From: Semisulcospira habei
Taxonomy: Eukaryota > Mollusca > Gastropoda > Semisulcospiridae
NCBI GenBank assembly: GCA_036245525.1
Contig: BTPG01000005.1
Location: 209,110,111 to 209,174,110, forward strand
Direction of reading: 5' to 3'
Length of the DNA stretch: 64,000 bases
Shown here one piece after another: positions 34,230 to 45,296 of the stretch (within the stretch, counting starts at the first letter, position 1; each line of letters opens with the position of its first letter). The position numbers were made by a program, and so were the translations under genes. The notes beneath the pieces are model-generated. The model was given only the letters and a program-made list of their open reading frames with translations. It was not told the DNA's origin and searched no databases.

Positions 34230-34336
34230 ATCAGACACCCAATCGCCAGCCCACAGACACATACGCAGATAAATTCCAAGAGGGTCATGGTCGTCTGTGC
34301 GTATTTTTCTGTGGGCTGGTGACTAGATACCTGACA
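34230..34336. repeat. Palindromic repeat with CAGCCCACAGA arms
   Basis: TCAGACACCCAATCGCCAGC...ATACGCAGA faces TCTGTGCGTAT...GGGCTGGTGACTAG; a half copy is at 29935. Confidence 0.75.
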
Positions 34337-34504
34337 AGCCGAACACCCGGATCTTTTTACACTGTGAACTTGCAATTATTTGCACTCGAGGATTTAATTA
34401 ACACAGTCACAGTACATTTACATGTTTTCTGAAAGCTGTTAGAAAATAAATATGTGGTGTGAATGGATCTTTCCTGTGTTTGCTTCTTTTGTGCACGTCA
34501 TGCG

Positions 34505-34615
34505 TGAGTGAATTTAATCCTGCGCCAGCCATTACGCAAGGTGCTCCTCTATAGCTAAGCACATGGCTTATTGGCTTGTGCAGGACTAAGTTAGCTCATG
34601 CAAACTGAGCCCAAG
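34505..34615. repeat. Palindromic repeat, TTAATCCTGYGC family, diverged
   Basis: AATCCTGCGCCAGCC...GGCTTGTGCAGGACTAAG. A better-preserved copy is at 35962-36070. Confidence 0.65.
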
Positions 34616-34689
34616 TGAATATTTGGTTGCTGTGTGGGTGTGATACAGTTAGAGCATTACGATAAATTAGCATAAAAGGTGCATCCTCC

Positions 34690-34880
34690 CTAGCATGTCT
34701 TAGGTTTATTTATCAAAGTAGACCGGCTGGTGACATACATTCATTTTTTTTCTCCTTGGAGTCGGCCTTTCGACACAACATTACGGTTCAAAATACAAAT
34801 ACACCATGCTAGTTTAAGGGTAGCACCAGAATGGTCTGGCTCGTAGAGGCGCCAAGGCATTTGATCCATTTTCCTGGAGC
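34690..34880. repeat. SINE-1 3' fragment and decayed T1 half
   Basis: TCTTAGGTTTATTTATC, GACCGGCTGGTGACATAC (SINE-1), then TTTAAGGGTAGCACCAGAAT and GGCGCC (T1-like). Confidence 0.5.
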
Positions 34881-35130
34881 GCATCGGGGCTCAGTGGGTG
34901 AAAACATTTGAAGCAATCTATGTTTCTTGTTGTGCAGATGATTGTCTAGTTGTCTCCCCAGTATCTCAGTTGGTACAGTTGTCTAGTACAGTGACAACAG
35001 TATAAATCCATAGATAGGCCTATATAGTTTTTGCGTAGATTCAAACTAAAGTTTGCTGTAGTTTAAAAATCAAATTGCAAAATATAGGAAAAAATGAAAC
35101 ATTAAACATAAAGAACGAATGCTAACAGTT

Positions 35131-35136
35131 TATTAA
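35131..35136 (-). terminator. Candidate ADI1 polyadenylation signal
   Basis: AATAAA on minus, about 460 nt after the ADI1 stop. Weaker alternatives cannot be excluded. Confidence 0.35.
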
Positions 35137-35251
35137 AACTAAAAAAAAAATGTTTATCGTACATTTTCGTCTGTTCTTGTCATTGTCTTCTGTTTACTGA
35201 ATAATCCAGACCAAAGAGGTGACTGCCAAGCGTGCAAAATGCAGAGAGGAA

Positions 35252-35339
35252 CCCAACGGAGAAAGAAACACGCTTAGAAAAGTCAGTGACAACACTTGTT
35301 GCAACTGTCTTTTCTAAGCGTGTTTTTTTCTCCGTTGGG
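35252..35339. repeat. Hairpin sharing its arm with the insert in LINE-A2
   Basis: 31-bp arms with one mismatch, starting CCCAACGGAGAAAGAAACAC. The same arm occurs once in 24689-24836. It would lie in the ADI1 3' UTR. Confidence 0.85.
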
Positions 35340-35356
35340 ATCTTCTCTTCTGATTG

Positions 35357-35570
35357 TTAACCCATTCAGCACTGACGCACTACAGCAGGAGATGGATCGG
35401 CCATGATAATTCAAGGGTAGTGCCAGATTAGCTTGGCGCCTATCGGCGCCAAGCTAATCTGACACTGCCCTTGAATTATCATGGTCGATCCATCTCATGC
35501 AACAGGTGCATAGTCGTTAGATGACGCCTCCAAAATTTGGGAAATAAGTGCGTCAGGCTGAATGAGTTAG
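35357..35570. mobile_element. T1 palindromic element in ADI1 3' UTR
   Basis: TTAACCCATTCAGC left end; about 60-bp arms around GGCGCCTATCGGCGCC; right end CAGGCTGAATGAGTTAG. It ends 25 bp downstream of the ADI1 stop. Confidence 0.92.
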
Positions 35571-35595
35571 TTTCAATCAATTTTCCGGCGCTGAA

Positions 35596-35727
35596 CTAGT
35601 TGGCGGCAATTTGGGTGGGCATGGCGTTGAGATACTTTTGTCTGGCCGGGTGGGTGTCCCCCTCGGGTCTGTTGACCGCCACCCACTGGGGGACTTCCGA
35701 GTACAAGCGCAGCATCTTGACGTATTG
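35596..35727 (-). CDS. ADI1: ADI1 coding exon 4 and stop
   Basis: 43 codons plus TAG (35596-35598): QYVKMLRLYS to NAMPTQIAAN. Acceptor GTGTGTGACAG. Confidence 0.95.
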   Translation of the reverse strand, partial: QYVKMLRLYSEVPQWVAVNRPEGDTHPARQKYLNAMPTQIAAN

Positions 35728-38700
35728 CTGTCACACACAGAAGTCAACATGCGTGTGTTAGCAAACTGCGTACACCCTATCCCGCCCCACCTCCTTCATC
35801 CTCTCCACCCTCACCCATATAAATCCCCCCTCTCCCTGCCTAATCCCCCTCCCCCTCTCTCCCAAATGTAAAATGCTGTAAGCTCACCTCTTGGTCCTAG
35901 GTAAGCTCAGATGCTGATAATTATTTGTTCACCCGAGCAAATTACTTGGAGTCCTGGCCTCAGTTGCATTAGCAAGCCTAAATCCTGTGCAAGCCATGAA
36001 GCAAGACGCTCCGCTGTAGCGGAAGGCCTTGTTTATTGGCTTGCACAGGATTAAGCTCACTTATGCAACTTTCCCTGGTCTTTGCTTAAGGACCTCAGCC
36101 GTGAGACACTGTGTGTGATGCGGGGCGGGCAGTTTTTAGCTCCCTTTCCCCTCCCCTCAGATAAGAGTATTCAATATACTGTAAACACCTTTGAGAGTGC
36201 GGACACACCACCTCCTCCCATTGTTTAATTTTTTTTTTTTGCTGATGGAAAGGTCCTCAAACGCCTCTTCCATCATCCCGGTTGTTTGATTTTTCGGCCA
36301 GCGCTGGAAGGTCTTCACACGCCTCTACCCCCCTCCCCCCCCCCCAACCCCCTCCCTACCCTCATCCTCCTATGTCCTTCGATTATATGCTAGTGGTGAA
36401 TAGAGGAATTGCTAACATTACCCGTGGAAGCAGTCACAAAGAGTTTAAACCATTCAGACCTGCAACTCTACAACAAAATATGGATCGACTATAATATTTC
36501 AAGGGTGGTGCCAGAATAGCTTTGGCGCCTATCATAACAGTTCAAGGGTGGTGCCAGAATAGTTTGGCGCCTATCGGCGCCAAACTGTTCTGGCACCACC
36601 CTTGAACTATCATTGTCCAATTATCTGGTTGAGTCTTCAATATACACGCCCCAAATGTGAGAATTTCGACAATAGTGCTCATTGTGGCAATAGAGGGATG
36701 GATGTAATTTTCGCAGTACCTGAGAATCCAGCGTCATCCTGTGGTAAACCCCCGGGGGTAGGTTGATCAGGTCGCCCTTCCGCAGGTGGAGCCGGACCCA
36801 GTGGTCACTGTAGTCACGCACCTCAAAGTAAGCACTACCCGCAGTGAACAGCCGGATCTCCTCGTCCTTGTGAAGGTGCTCAGCGTAAAACGATTTCAGC
36901 TGCAAAGAGACGCAGTAACTAATCAATAACACATATTGTTTTCATCCCTACGACACACGACCAATCTCTTTAGCGCAAACCGTACCACATGACCAAGCTA
37001 CAAAAACCCTTGTAGCGACTAATGGCGGACTTTTTATAGCCCTATTTCTGACGCGTGTAGGATGCCAGTTTTGTTGTATAAAAGATCACCAAACGTTCTA
37101 AAGTACAAAGTTACTTGGTTTTGTTGGAAATAATAATGATAATGAATAATAATGATTAAGCCAATAACATAAGTCATAACGCTAACGCAGCGAAAAGACA
37201 CCAAATTTATATATGTAGGTATACTTGTTTCCCCAGAGGTTCATTGTTAATTATAGAGCTGTTTGCATGAAATAAATGCCCTCTACCTAAACGGCACATA
37301 CATCTGAGGATATTTCATGGTTGGAAAATTTGTCAAGCATTTGTAAACAGAATGCACATGAAAACTGCCCTCCATTACAGACAGTAGACGGTAGACGGTA
37401 GACATATTTGCTTTGTGACCCGGATGTACGCAAAAACTACCCTCCCTCATAGACATATTTGCTTTGCGAACTGGATGTACACAAAAACTATCCTCCATCA
37501 CAGACGGTAGACATATTTGCCTTGACCTTGGTATAGTAGATCAGACGCTTCTTACTTTCTCGTCGTAGTTCGGCAGCGTGTCACGTGTCACGTCCAGCCA
37601 ATCGAAATGCTTGTAGCCGCCCTCCTGCCTCAGTTTCGCTTGCTCAGCCTCGTCTTCACACTGCTCCACCTGCCAAATAGGATAGGGATTACACAATATT
37701 CCCCCAGCTCAGTCCCGAATCACAGCACACGGGTACTGACTGGCCACAATAGATAAGGGTAGATACAAAATAACCTGGCTCTTCCACGCGCCAAGCTATT
37801 CTGGCACTATATCTTACCTGTCTTAGTCAGTCTATTCAAAACATGTATGAATGTGATCTCAGTTCAGAAGATAATTCACAAATTTGAGAATTTCGTTGTA
37901 CGGTCTCAGCGTATAAGAACATCACAATTTACTATAAACGACAGAATGAAGACGTCGACTACAACGATTAAGACTGCAGATGCAGTAGGACAATAGGATG
38001 GATACGGAGAATATTGTTTTTTCTTCTCTTAACTCATTCACCCCCGCAGCACCACAGCAAGACATGGATCGAGCATGATAGTTCAAGGGTGGTGCCAGAA
38101 TAGCTTGGCGCCCATAGGCGCCAAGCTATTCCGGCACCACCCTTGAACTATCATGCTCGATCTGTCTCTAGAATTGTAATGCGACAGTCCTTCTGAGGGC
38201 AACTTCAAAATCTGAGGATTTCGGCTCTGAGGCAGAGTGTGTTAACCCGTTCAGCGCTGAGAAACTCTGAACAGCACCCAACTGCAAGAGGTATAGATCC
38301 TCATGAGCCCCAGCAGTTGCGGGGGCTCATGAGGATCTATGCCTCTTGCTGACACCACTTTGACTCCATGTTCCTGGCACATCCAGAGAATTTTGCTGTT
38401 GAATTAACACTAAAAGATTGCAGAAACACGGTCTGCGTCAACTGGCACTGAAGGGGTTAAACTGCAGACGGTCCCACCGGGTGGAAGGCGAAGAACCCGT
38501 CGGTTTTGAGTGTCAATTTTGTCGAAATAGTGATGCGGATTAGTAACATGGCACATGTGCGCATTGTAACAAAAGGGACACTGAAAAATCTATATATCTG
38601 CTGCTGTATAACCCTTTCTCTGCCGTTGTACGTACGCATAATATATTGTATTTCTAAAATGTTTGTTCTTTTAACGCCCCCCCCAAAAAAAAAAAAATAA

Positions 38701-39872
38701 AAAAAAATAAACTAAATAAAATTAAAAAAAAAATTAAATTAAAAAAATTAAAAAAGAAGCCAGGACCGTTCAATGAACGTCAGGGGCGGTTCCGTTATCT
38801 TGACAGCGGGGGCGGGGGGGGGGGGGGAGGGGGGCTAGGGGTTGAGGGGTTCCAACGTTTTGTTTGGGACCTTCAACCTGACACAACAGGCCTCCCCCGA
38901 CACAAAACCTTCTTCCTTCTTCCAGTAGCCCCAAAATCAAACGGGGGAGGTGGGGGTGGGAGGGTGGGGGGGGGAGGGGTGTAGAAAAAAGGAGAAGGCG
39001 CGTGTGTGTCAACACTCTCCGACACCACTCGCAAAAAAATATCAAAGGGGGAGTGGGGGGGGGGGGAGGTGTGTGGGGTGGGGTGGGGTGTTCCAACATC
39101 CCCAAAAGAGACTTCTTTGTTATAGCATTTTAAACAATTTTGGGTCTGGAGGGTGAGTCCCGGAACACCTAGGAGTCCCCCCCCCCCCTCCTGAACATGA
39201 AAACAAATTAGTCTCAGCAAGAGACATAAATCCTCATGAGCCCCCGCAAATGCGGAGGCTCATGAGGATCTATGCCTCTTGCAGTTGGAGCGTCAGGTTC
39301 ACTTTTTCTCGACAGTCAAATTTGGTTTGGTTATTTGGGTTTAACGCCGAGCAGGCGACTAAGGCCATCTCACGGCGGTCGACAGTCAAAGGGTAAAAGT
39401 ATCAAAGCAGAGCTTACGACAGTACGCACACTGACCACAAACTATGGCGGCATTAATATCGACCGTGATCATGATACTGAGCTCAAGGGGAGTTCCTGAT
39501 TAGCTTGGCGTGGCCTTACAAGGCGCCAAGCTAATCAGGCACTACCCTTGAGATATCGTGGTGGTTCCATTTCGCATGCATGGCGCCTTCCTTCGCCCGT
39601 ATGGCGGAAACGAACTAACCGCGTGACTAAGCAAATTTCAGCGGTAAACAGCCGTTTTCTGATAAACCTCCTCCATTCATGGTGAGAAGCTAGTGTCTGT
39701 CTGTTTACGAATCACGACAGTGAAAGAGGCCAGCAACACTCACCCTGCTGTAGCGAAGCCCTGTTTTCTGGAAAACCTCCTCCGCGGTGAGAATCTGGGG
39801 CGGGTCAGTCTGGTGCAGATCCTGGAGGTTTTCCTCCGAGTCGTCACGGTACCAGGCGCGTATAGTCTCCAT
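35596..39872 (-). CDS. ADI1: Acireductone dioxygenase (four coding exons)
   Basis: Metal-dependent cupin enzyme of the methionine salvage pathway: oxidises acireductone to formate and 4-methylthio-2-oxobutanoate (Fe form). Exons on minus: 39872-39744, 37669-37556, 36899-36720 and 35727-35596, all phase 0 with GT-AG borders, giving 184 aa (human 179). Residues: METIRAWYRDDSEENLQDLH, RDTLPNYDEKLKSFYAEHLH, FEVRDYSDHWVRLHLRKGD, LPPGVYHRMTL, QYVKMLRLYSEVPQW. Metal ligands His89, His91, Glu95 and His134 are present. ATG at 39872; an acceptor-like TTCAG 21 nt upstream suggests a separate 5' UTR exon. No lesion is seen, so the gene is probably functional; introns and 3' UTR carry hairpin elements. 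Confidence 0.95.
35962..36070. repeat. Palindromic repeat in ADI1 intron 3
   Basis: AGTTGCATTAGCAAGCCTAA, AATCCTGTGCAAGCC arm and its complement GGCTTGCACAGGATTAAG...TTATGCAACT. Confidence 0.8.
36071..36444. other. ADI1 intron 3, C-rich low complexity
   Basis: Two imperfect copies of a GGAAGGTCNTCANACGCCTCT-like stretch (36248, 36307) and C-runs. No coding signal. Confidence 0.5.
36445..36632. mobile_element. T1/T2-like palindromic element with partly duplicated left arm
   Basis: The left arm part TTCAAGGGTGGTGCCAGAAT occurs twice before the single right arm; centre GGCGCCTATCGGCGCC. Right end decayed. Lies about 90 bp from ADI1 exon 3. Confidence 0.8.
36720..36899 (-). CDS. ADI1: ADI1 coding exon 3 (metal-binding cupin core)
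   Basis: 60 codons, LKSFYAEHLH to MTLDSQ, containing HxHx3E and the distal His. Acceptor CTCTTTGCAG, donor CAG|GTACTG. Confidence 0.96.
37336..37525. repeat. About 65-bp tandem repeat, three units, ADI1 intron 2
   Basis: Units carry AGACATATTTGCTTTG and ACAAAAACTATCCTCC; a small GTAGACG repetition is in the first. Confidence 0.7.
37556..37669 (-). CDS. ADI1: ADI1 coding exon 2
   Basis: 38 codons, VEQCEDEAEQ to TLPNYDEK. Acceptor TTTGGCAG, donor AAA|GTAAGAAG. Confidence 0.95.
37760..37830. repeat. Decayed T-type half element
   Basis: CGCGCCAAGCTATTCTGGCA resembles a right arm; the left arm is barely recognisable. Confidence 0.4.
38029..38245. mobile_element. T2 palindromic element, shares its TTAA with the next element
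   Basis: TTAACTCATTCACCCCC left end, about 60-bp arms around GGCGCCCATAGGCGCC, right end GCAGAGTGTGTTAA. The TTAA at 38242-38245 also begins the F2 element. Confidence 0.9.
38242..38460. mobile_element. F2 palindromic element, uninterrupted reference copy
   Basis: Ends TTAACCCGTTCAGCGCTG and GGCACTGAAGGGGTTAA. Hairpin CAAGAGGTATAGATCCTC...GAGGATCTATGCCTCTTG. It preserves the internal TTAA (38404-38407) that is occupied in the 49-kb copy. Confidence 0.9.
38680..39190. repeat. A-rich tract and G-rich repeat, related to 47580-47900
   Basis: Shared landmarks AGGGGCGG, TTTGTTTGGGACCTTC, ACCTGACA, AGGCCTCCCC, TTTTAAACAATTTTGGGTCT. Many G-runs; no coding. Confidence 0.65.
39205..39300. mobile_element. 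F2 hairpin, partial
   Basis: GCAAGAGACATAAATCCTCA...GGCTCATGAGGATCTATGCC around CCGCAAATGCGG. Terminal parts decayed; its right part was split by the micro-retroposon at 39321. Confidence 0.75.
39321..39378 (-). mobile_element. Micro-retroposon copy 3 (58 bp), 12-bp target-site duplication
   Basis: Duplication TCGACAGTCAAA at 39309-39320 and 39379-39390. On minus the insert reads CCGCCGTGAGATGGCC...GGCGTTAAACCC then a short A-rich tail. Confidence 0.88.
39440..39575. mobile_element. T1-like palindrome, diverged
   Basis: TGATTAGCTTGGCGTGGCC and AAGGCGCCAAGCTAATCAGG around the centre; flanking arms CTCAAGGGGAG / CTACCCTTGAG. Confidence 0.65.
39744..39872 (-). CDS. ADI1: ADI1 coding exon 1
   Basis: 43 codons, METIRAWYRD to TGLRYSR. 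Donor AGG|GTGAGTG. The sequence upstream of the ATG stays open to a TTCAG at 39894-39898, so the exon may begin at 39893 with a 5' UTR part. Confidence 0.92.
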
Positions 39873-39898
39873 CTCCTTCTGTTCTGTGTAGATCTGAA

Positions 39899-40995
39899 TA
39901 CATACAATACTCGCTGCCAATCAGCCTTCGGTAAACTGGGTCTGCTGCCACTGTGGCATATCAGTTTTGACCCCTTGACTTAATGTCGACACCGCTCGGC
40001 GGAATAGGCGCGTACTTACACTACGAGCAGCATGTCGATTGTCATTAGCAGTTAAGGGGGTTAAATTGAAGACCAAAAGGGTGACTGTTACGGGGGGTGT
40101 AAAATGCAAGAAAATAACCAACCGAAAGATTGACACACGTTCGCTGCCGTCCGCATTAATTGCAGATGTAACTTGATTTCTCAGTAAAATATTCTTTACT
40201 TCAACATCTAACAGCAACAGCCTTCCAAACAACTTCATAGGTCGGTGCACATTGTTGTCAGCAAGAGGTATAGATCCTCATGAGCCCCCGCAATTGCGGG
40301 AGCTCATGAGGATCTATACCTCTTGTAGTTGGATTCTGTCAAGTTTTCTGTCAGTGAAGTCAGTGGTTAAGGATGCACAAAACCTCGCTGTTTTAAAGCG
40401 CGTTTCCAGTTCCTCGTTGGGCTATTTTCTTCTCAGTGGTTTCGTCAGTTTAATTTCAAGTGTAAGCTGCCACAAAGACAACACCACAATTCAAAGTCGC
40501 TGTGTAAAATCATTTCAGATTCTAGACGGCTGAACCGTACTGACATCCTCACCTCTACATCAAACTGTTTACCGCGTTACCCGGCCTCTAAACACCGCCA
40601 GGTTGTATGGGTTTGGAAATGAGCCAGTCTCGTCTCGCGGCTACTCGTGAGTCACTGATCATGGTCGATCCGCCGGCCATCATCTGATTTCTGCATAGAG
40701 CTTTGTCAAACCAATGCGAGTCAACCTAATGGAGGTAAAATGCTCCTTTTCAACAACGAGTAAGAGTGGGACAATACATTGTGTTACCCATAGCAGTACA
40801 TGTACCTTGAATGTGGCGCAGCTTCAGTGAAAACACGGCCGTCAGCAAGGCGGATACACTGACACACAGTGAGCTAGCCTGACATGTCCTTTTGTACGCG
40901 TTACGTACACAGCCGTTAGTTTTATACGCCTGTTACACTCGTGTTTACTCTGTAACCCCCGAGCCCCCCACTGCCGGAGCAACACAGACGTAGAT
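39899..40995. other. ADI1: Upstream region of ADI1
   Basis: No exon recognised, though a 5' UTR exon of ADI1 may lie here. Contains an F2-type hairpin at 40256-40328 (GCAAGAGGTATAGATCCTC and complement; element end TTAA at 40367-40370). Confidence 0.45.
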
Positions 40996-41080
40996 AAAGT
41001 CGACAAGAAGCATAGAACCTCATGGGCCGCATCTACCCCCGGGGGCTCATGAGAATCTATGCTCATTGCTTATACTAGTA
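40996..41080. mobile_element. F2 hairpin, diverged
   Basis: GAAGCATAGAACCTCATGGG faces GGGGGCTCATGAGAATCTATGC. Confidence 0.6.
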
Positions 41081-41169
41081 ACGCTAGGCTGTTGTTTTTC
41101 ACATCTTGCATTCTTGGATAAAAAGTACATCGTCGGTATTATTTGGAAAGAGAGTCGTGCGTGTGTGGG

Positions 41170-41180
41170 AGGGGGGGGGG

Positions 41181-41261
<81 letters not shown>

Positions 41262-41262
41262 A
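41170..41262. repeat. G-run and (GA)n microsatellite
   Basis: G9-type runs flank a pure (GA)n of about 65 bp. Confidence 0.95.
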
Positions 41263-41453
41263 TGATACTCCGACACATTAGCCGGTCTATATGTGACATA
41301 GATCAACATGCGCCTCCGTAGCCTTCTTGCAGTACCTGTTTTTTTTTTTTTTTCAAAGACCAGAGACAATCCCATATGAAGTGCGAGACTGTATTGTTGG
41401 CTCATGAGGATCTGAACCTTTTGTGGATGAGTAACGAGTATAACTGAGTTTAA

Positions 41454-41762
41454 TTAACCCACTCAGCCCCGATTCTCTACAGCAGGAAATAGACCGACCA
41501 TGATAATTCAAGGGTAGTGCCAGATTAACTTGGCGCCTGATGGCGCCAAGCTAATCTGGCACTACCCTTGAATTATCATGGTCGGTCTATCTCCTGCAAC
41601 TAATACATAGGTGACACAGTGCCAGGTGAGCTTGGCTCCATCAGGCGCCAAGCGAATCTGGCACTACCCTTGAATTATCATGTTCGGTCTATCTCCTGCA
41701 ACTCATACCAAGGTGACACCTCCAAAAGTTAGGAAAAACAGCCTTGGGGTTTAACGGGTTAA
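41454..41762. mobile_element. T1 element with a repeated right half
   Basis: TTAACCCACTCAGCC left end; full hairpin with centre GGCGCCTGATGGCGCC; then the right part (GCCAAGC...CTCCTGCAACT) occurs a second time; right end TTAACGGGTTAA. Confidence 0.85.
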
Positions 41763-41839
41763 CCGATATCATACTGAGGCTAAAAGCTTCCAATGTGTAC
41801 ACTGCCATATGCAAGCTACTTTATAGTATTTACAGATAA

Positions 41840-41945
41840 GGATATAGACCAATGGCATTAGTTCAAGGGTGGTGCCACAATAGCTTGACTCCTAGAGGCG
41901 CCACGCTAATCTGGCACTACCCTTGAACTATTTTAGTCACACTTA
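41840..41945. mobile_element. T-type palindrome, diverged
   Basis: AGTTCAAGGGTGGTGCCAC...GCACTACCCTTGAACTA around CTAGAGGCGCC. Confidence 0.7.
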
Positions 41946-42056
41946 TTTCACACACTGGTGTAATCCGAATGATGAGGGTTAAAATCCAGGACGCCATATT
42001 CATTATGAGGTCTCTGAAGAGAATCGATGCCTCTTTCCAAACGGTCAGTGACTCAG

Positions 42057-43740
42057 GAGATTGTGCGTCCTGTAGCTGTTATGACTACGTAATCAACAGA
42101 GACAGTGTGCGTCCTGTAGCTGTTATGACTACGTAATCAACAGAGACAGTGTGCGTCCTGTAGCTGTTATGACTGACTACGTATTGATCAGAGACAGTGT
42201 GCGTCCTGTAGCTGTTATGACTACGTAATGAACAGAGACAGTGTGCGTCCTGTAGCTGTTATGACTACGTAATGAACAGAGACAGTGTGCGTCCTGTAGC
42301 TGTTATGACTACGTAATGAACAGAGACAGTGTGCGTCCTGTAGCTGTTATGACTACGTAATGAACAGAGACAGTGTGCGTCCTGTAGCTGTTATGACTAC
42401 GTAATGAACAGAGACAGTGTGCGTCCTGTAGCTGTTATGACTACGTAATCAACAGAGACAGTGTGCGTCCTGTAGCTGTTATGACTGACAACGTATTGAT
42501 CAGAGACAGTGTGCGTCTTGTAGCTGTTATGACTACGTAATCAACAGAGACAGTGTGCGTCCTGTAGCTGTTATGACTGACTACGTATTGATCAGAGACA
42601 GTTTGCGTCTTGTAGCTGTTATGACTACGTAATGAACAGAGACAATGTGCGTCCTGTAGATGTTATGACTGACTACGTATTGATCAGAGACAGTTTGCGT
42701 CTTGTAGCTGTTATGACTACGTAATCAACAGAGACAGTGTGCGTCCTGTAGATGTTATGATTATGTAATGAACAGAGACAGTGTGCGTCCTGTAGCTGTT
42801 ATGACTACGTAATGAACAGAGACAGTGTGCGTCCTGTAGCTGTTATGACTACGTAATCAACAGAGACAGTGTGCGTCCTGTAGCTGTTATGACTGACAAC
42901 GTATTGATCAGAGACAGTGTGCGTCTTGTAGCTGTTATGACTACGTAATCAACAGAGACAGTGTGCGTCCTGTAGCTGTTATGACTGACTACGTATTGAT
43001 CAGATACAGTTTGCGTCTTGTAGCTGTTATGACTACGTAATGAACAGAGACAATGTTATGACTGACTACGTATTGATCAGAGACAGTTTGCGTCTTGTAG
43101 CTGTTATGACTACGTAATCAACAGAGACAGTGTGCGTCCTGTAGCTGTTATGACTGACTACGTATTGATCAGAGACAGTTTGCGTCTTGTAACTGTTATG
43201 ACTACGTAATAAACAGAGACAATGTGCTTCCTGTAGCTGTTATGACTGACTACGTATTGAACCGAGACAGTGTGCGTCCTGTAGCTGTTATGACTGTTTA
43301 CGTAATGAACAGCGACAGTGTGCGTCCTGTTGCTGTTATTACTGACTACGTAATGAACAGAGACAGTGTGTGTCCTGTAGCTGTTATGACTGACTACGTA
43401 ATGAACAGAGACAGTGTGTGTCCTGTAGCTGTTATGACTGACTACGCAATGAACAAAGACAGTGTGCGTCCTGTAGCTGTTATGACTGACCTCATAATGA
43501 ATAGAGACAGTGTGCGTCCTGTAGCTGTTATGACTGACTACGTAATAAACAGAGACAGTGTGCGTCCTGTAGCTGTTATGACTGACGACGTAATGAACAG
43601 AGACAGTGTGCGTCCTGTAGCTGTTATGACTACAGTGTGCGTCCTGTAGCTGTTATGACTGACGACGTAATGAACAGAGACAGTGTGCGTCCTGTAGCTG
43701 TTATGACTGGTTACGTATTGAACAGATGCGGTGGCGCGCA
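42057..43740 (+). repeat. About 43-47-bp minisatellite, some 36 units
   Basis: Unit GTGCGTCCTGTAGCTGTTAT plus GACTACGTAATGAACAGAGACA. Two unit types (with and without GACT expansion) alternate. The ORFs (VRPVAVMTDYVMNRDS repeats) follow from the period and are not evidence of a gene. Confidence 0.93.
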
Positions 43741-44276
43741 CCCGGTGGAGCAGAGAATTTGCACTTTAGTCAAAGCACCACTCGTCAGTCAGGCCCCTGT
43801 GATGCCGCTACCAGTTTGTAATTGTAAGTTAGGGTATGCCGCTGAACGGCCGAGCAGCTGCAAACCGATCCAAGGCGTCAAAACTGCCGGATAGTCATCT
43901 GAGTATGTGAATAATTGTTTCTCTCGCAATATCATCAGTACACACGTATGTATCTACATCTAAAATCCCGGGCAGTGCCTGTGACACCTTCGCCTCACTC
44001 TACCAACGAAAGCCCCTCATCCGCAAGACTGAGACCTCGTACGCCCAGCGAAGGAGGCTCAGTGACGACAGCCGAATGCCCCAGTGCGCTGACAGGCGGT
44101 GTATGTCCACGCGTCGGCCCTCACTATAACAGGGTCTTATTGTCATACTCCGCTATCCGACCTGTGCAAATGCCCCAGTCATCAGAATACGTCGGGCCGG
44201 ACTGAGACGGACAGCTTGCCCGAGCACAGCTGAATTTATATTTTACTTAAGATACTAGGTCCGACTCAGTGAACAG
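43741..44276. other. Unassigned DNA after the minisatellite
   Basis: Open frames at 43741-43894 (ending VCNCKLGYAAERPSSCKPIQ) and 43915-44205 have no recognisable family or splice context. Nothing else seen. Confidence 0.4.
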
Positions 44277-44279
44277 ATT

Positions 44280-44455
44280 TGACGCATTCGAGACGTGCCG
44301 CCTCCGGATACGCGGCTTAAGCCGCGTATCCGGAGGCGTCACGTCTCGAATGAGTGAAGGAAAGGCGACCGGTTTATCCACACGCCGTCACGTCTCGAAT
44401 GAGTGAAGGAAAGGCGACCGGTTTATCCACACGCCGTCACGTCTCGAATGAGATA
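44280..44455. mobile_element. T3 palindrome plus two tandem extra right ends
   Basis: GACGCATTCGAGACGTGCC, GGATACGCGGCTTAAGCCGC, complementary arm, then a 49-bp unit (GGAAAGGCGACCGGTTTATC plus the element end) repeated twice. Confidence 0.75.
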
Positions 44456-44930
44456 ACTTGAGTTCGGTCCGCGCCCTCTGTATATATCTCAGTGTGCAAA
44501 GGCCTCGGGCCGACCGATCAGACTTAGTGTGCCCGCACTGACACTCTCTGTAATAAAAATACTTCAGCGAGTACTGAAAGAGCCTCTGGCCGATTGATGA
44601 GACTTACTTTGCCCGCACACTCTTTGTAAATATTCCATCCTGCACAAGACGCTCAAGGCCGACGAAGCACGAAGATAGACCTCGCACGACTGCCAGTGTA
44701 TGCCGCGGGCCAACTTTATATTACGTCGGCCCGAGTCATTCACTTAACTCAATGGTGTACCGTTTTCTTCCATATCAGCCTGACCCACTTTGTGAAGTAG
44801 TTAGGCCTTGGAAGCACTAAAAAAAAAAAAGAAAAAGAAAAAAAGACGTTTGGCGCAGTTACAGTAGATCCGGCTCGCTGTTTTCTCTTTTATCATTTAG
44901 TTCTTAGAATGCACTGTCACTGTGACTGGA
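44456..44930. other. Non-coding DNA
   Basis: A diverged duplicate (GCCTCGGGCCGACCGATCAG / GCCTCTGGCCGATTGATGAG) and an A-rich run at 44818-44845. No gene seen. Confidence 0.45.
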
Positions 44931-44935
<5 letters not shown>

Positions 44936-44971
<36 letters not shown>

Positions 44972-45296
44972 CGGCATTTGTGTGTGTGCTTGCGAATATG
45001 TGTTTGCGTGTGTGTGTGCGCGCGTGTTTGTGCACGTGTATGTGTGTGTGTGTTTGTGTGTGTGCATTTGTGTGTTTGCTTGCGAATATGTGTTTGCGTG
45101 TGTTTGTGTGTGCGCGCGCGTGTTTGTGAGCGTGTATGTGTATGTGTGTGTGTGTGAGTGTGTGTCGTGTGATTGTGTGTGTGTGTTTGTGTGTGTGTAT
45201 GTGTGTATGTGTGTGTGTGTGTGTGCATTTGTGCGTGAGTGCTTGCGAATATATGTGTATGCGTGTGTGCACGGTTGTTTGTGTACGCGCGCGCGC

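Noticed and set aside
42057..43740. CRISPR-like array
   Set aside because: Units are contiguous, there are no unique spacers and the DNA is eukaryotic; it is a minisatellite. The same applies to 60095-60605.
43741..43894. EGF-like fragment (VCNCKLGYAAERPSSC)
   Set aside because: Too few cysteines in the right spacing and no splice context.
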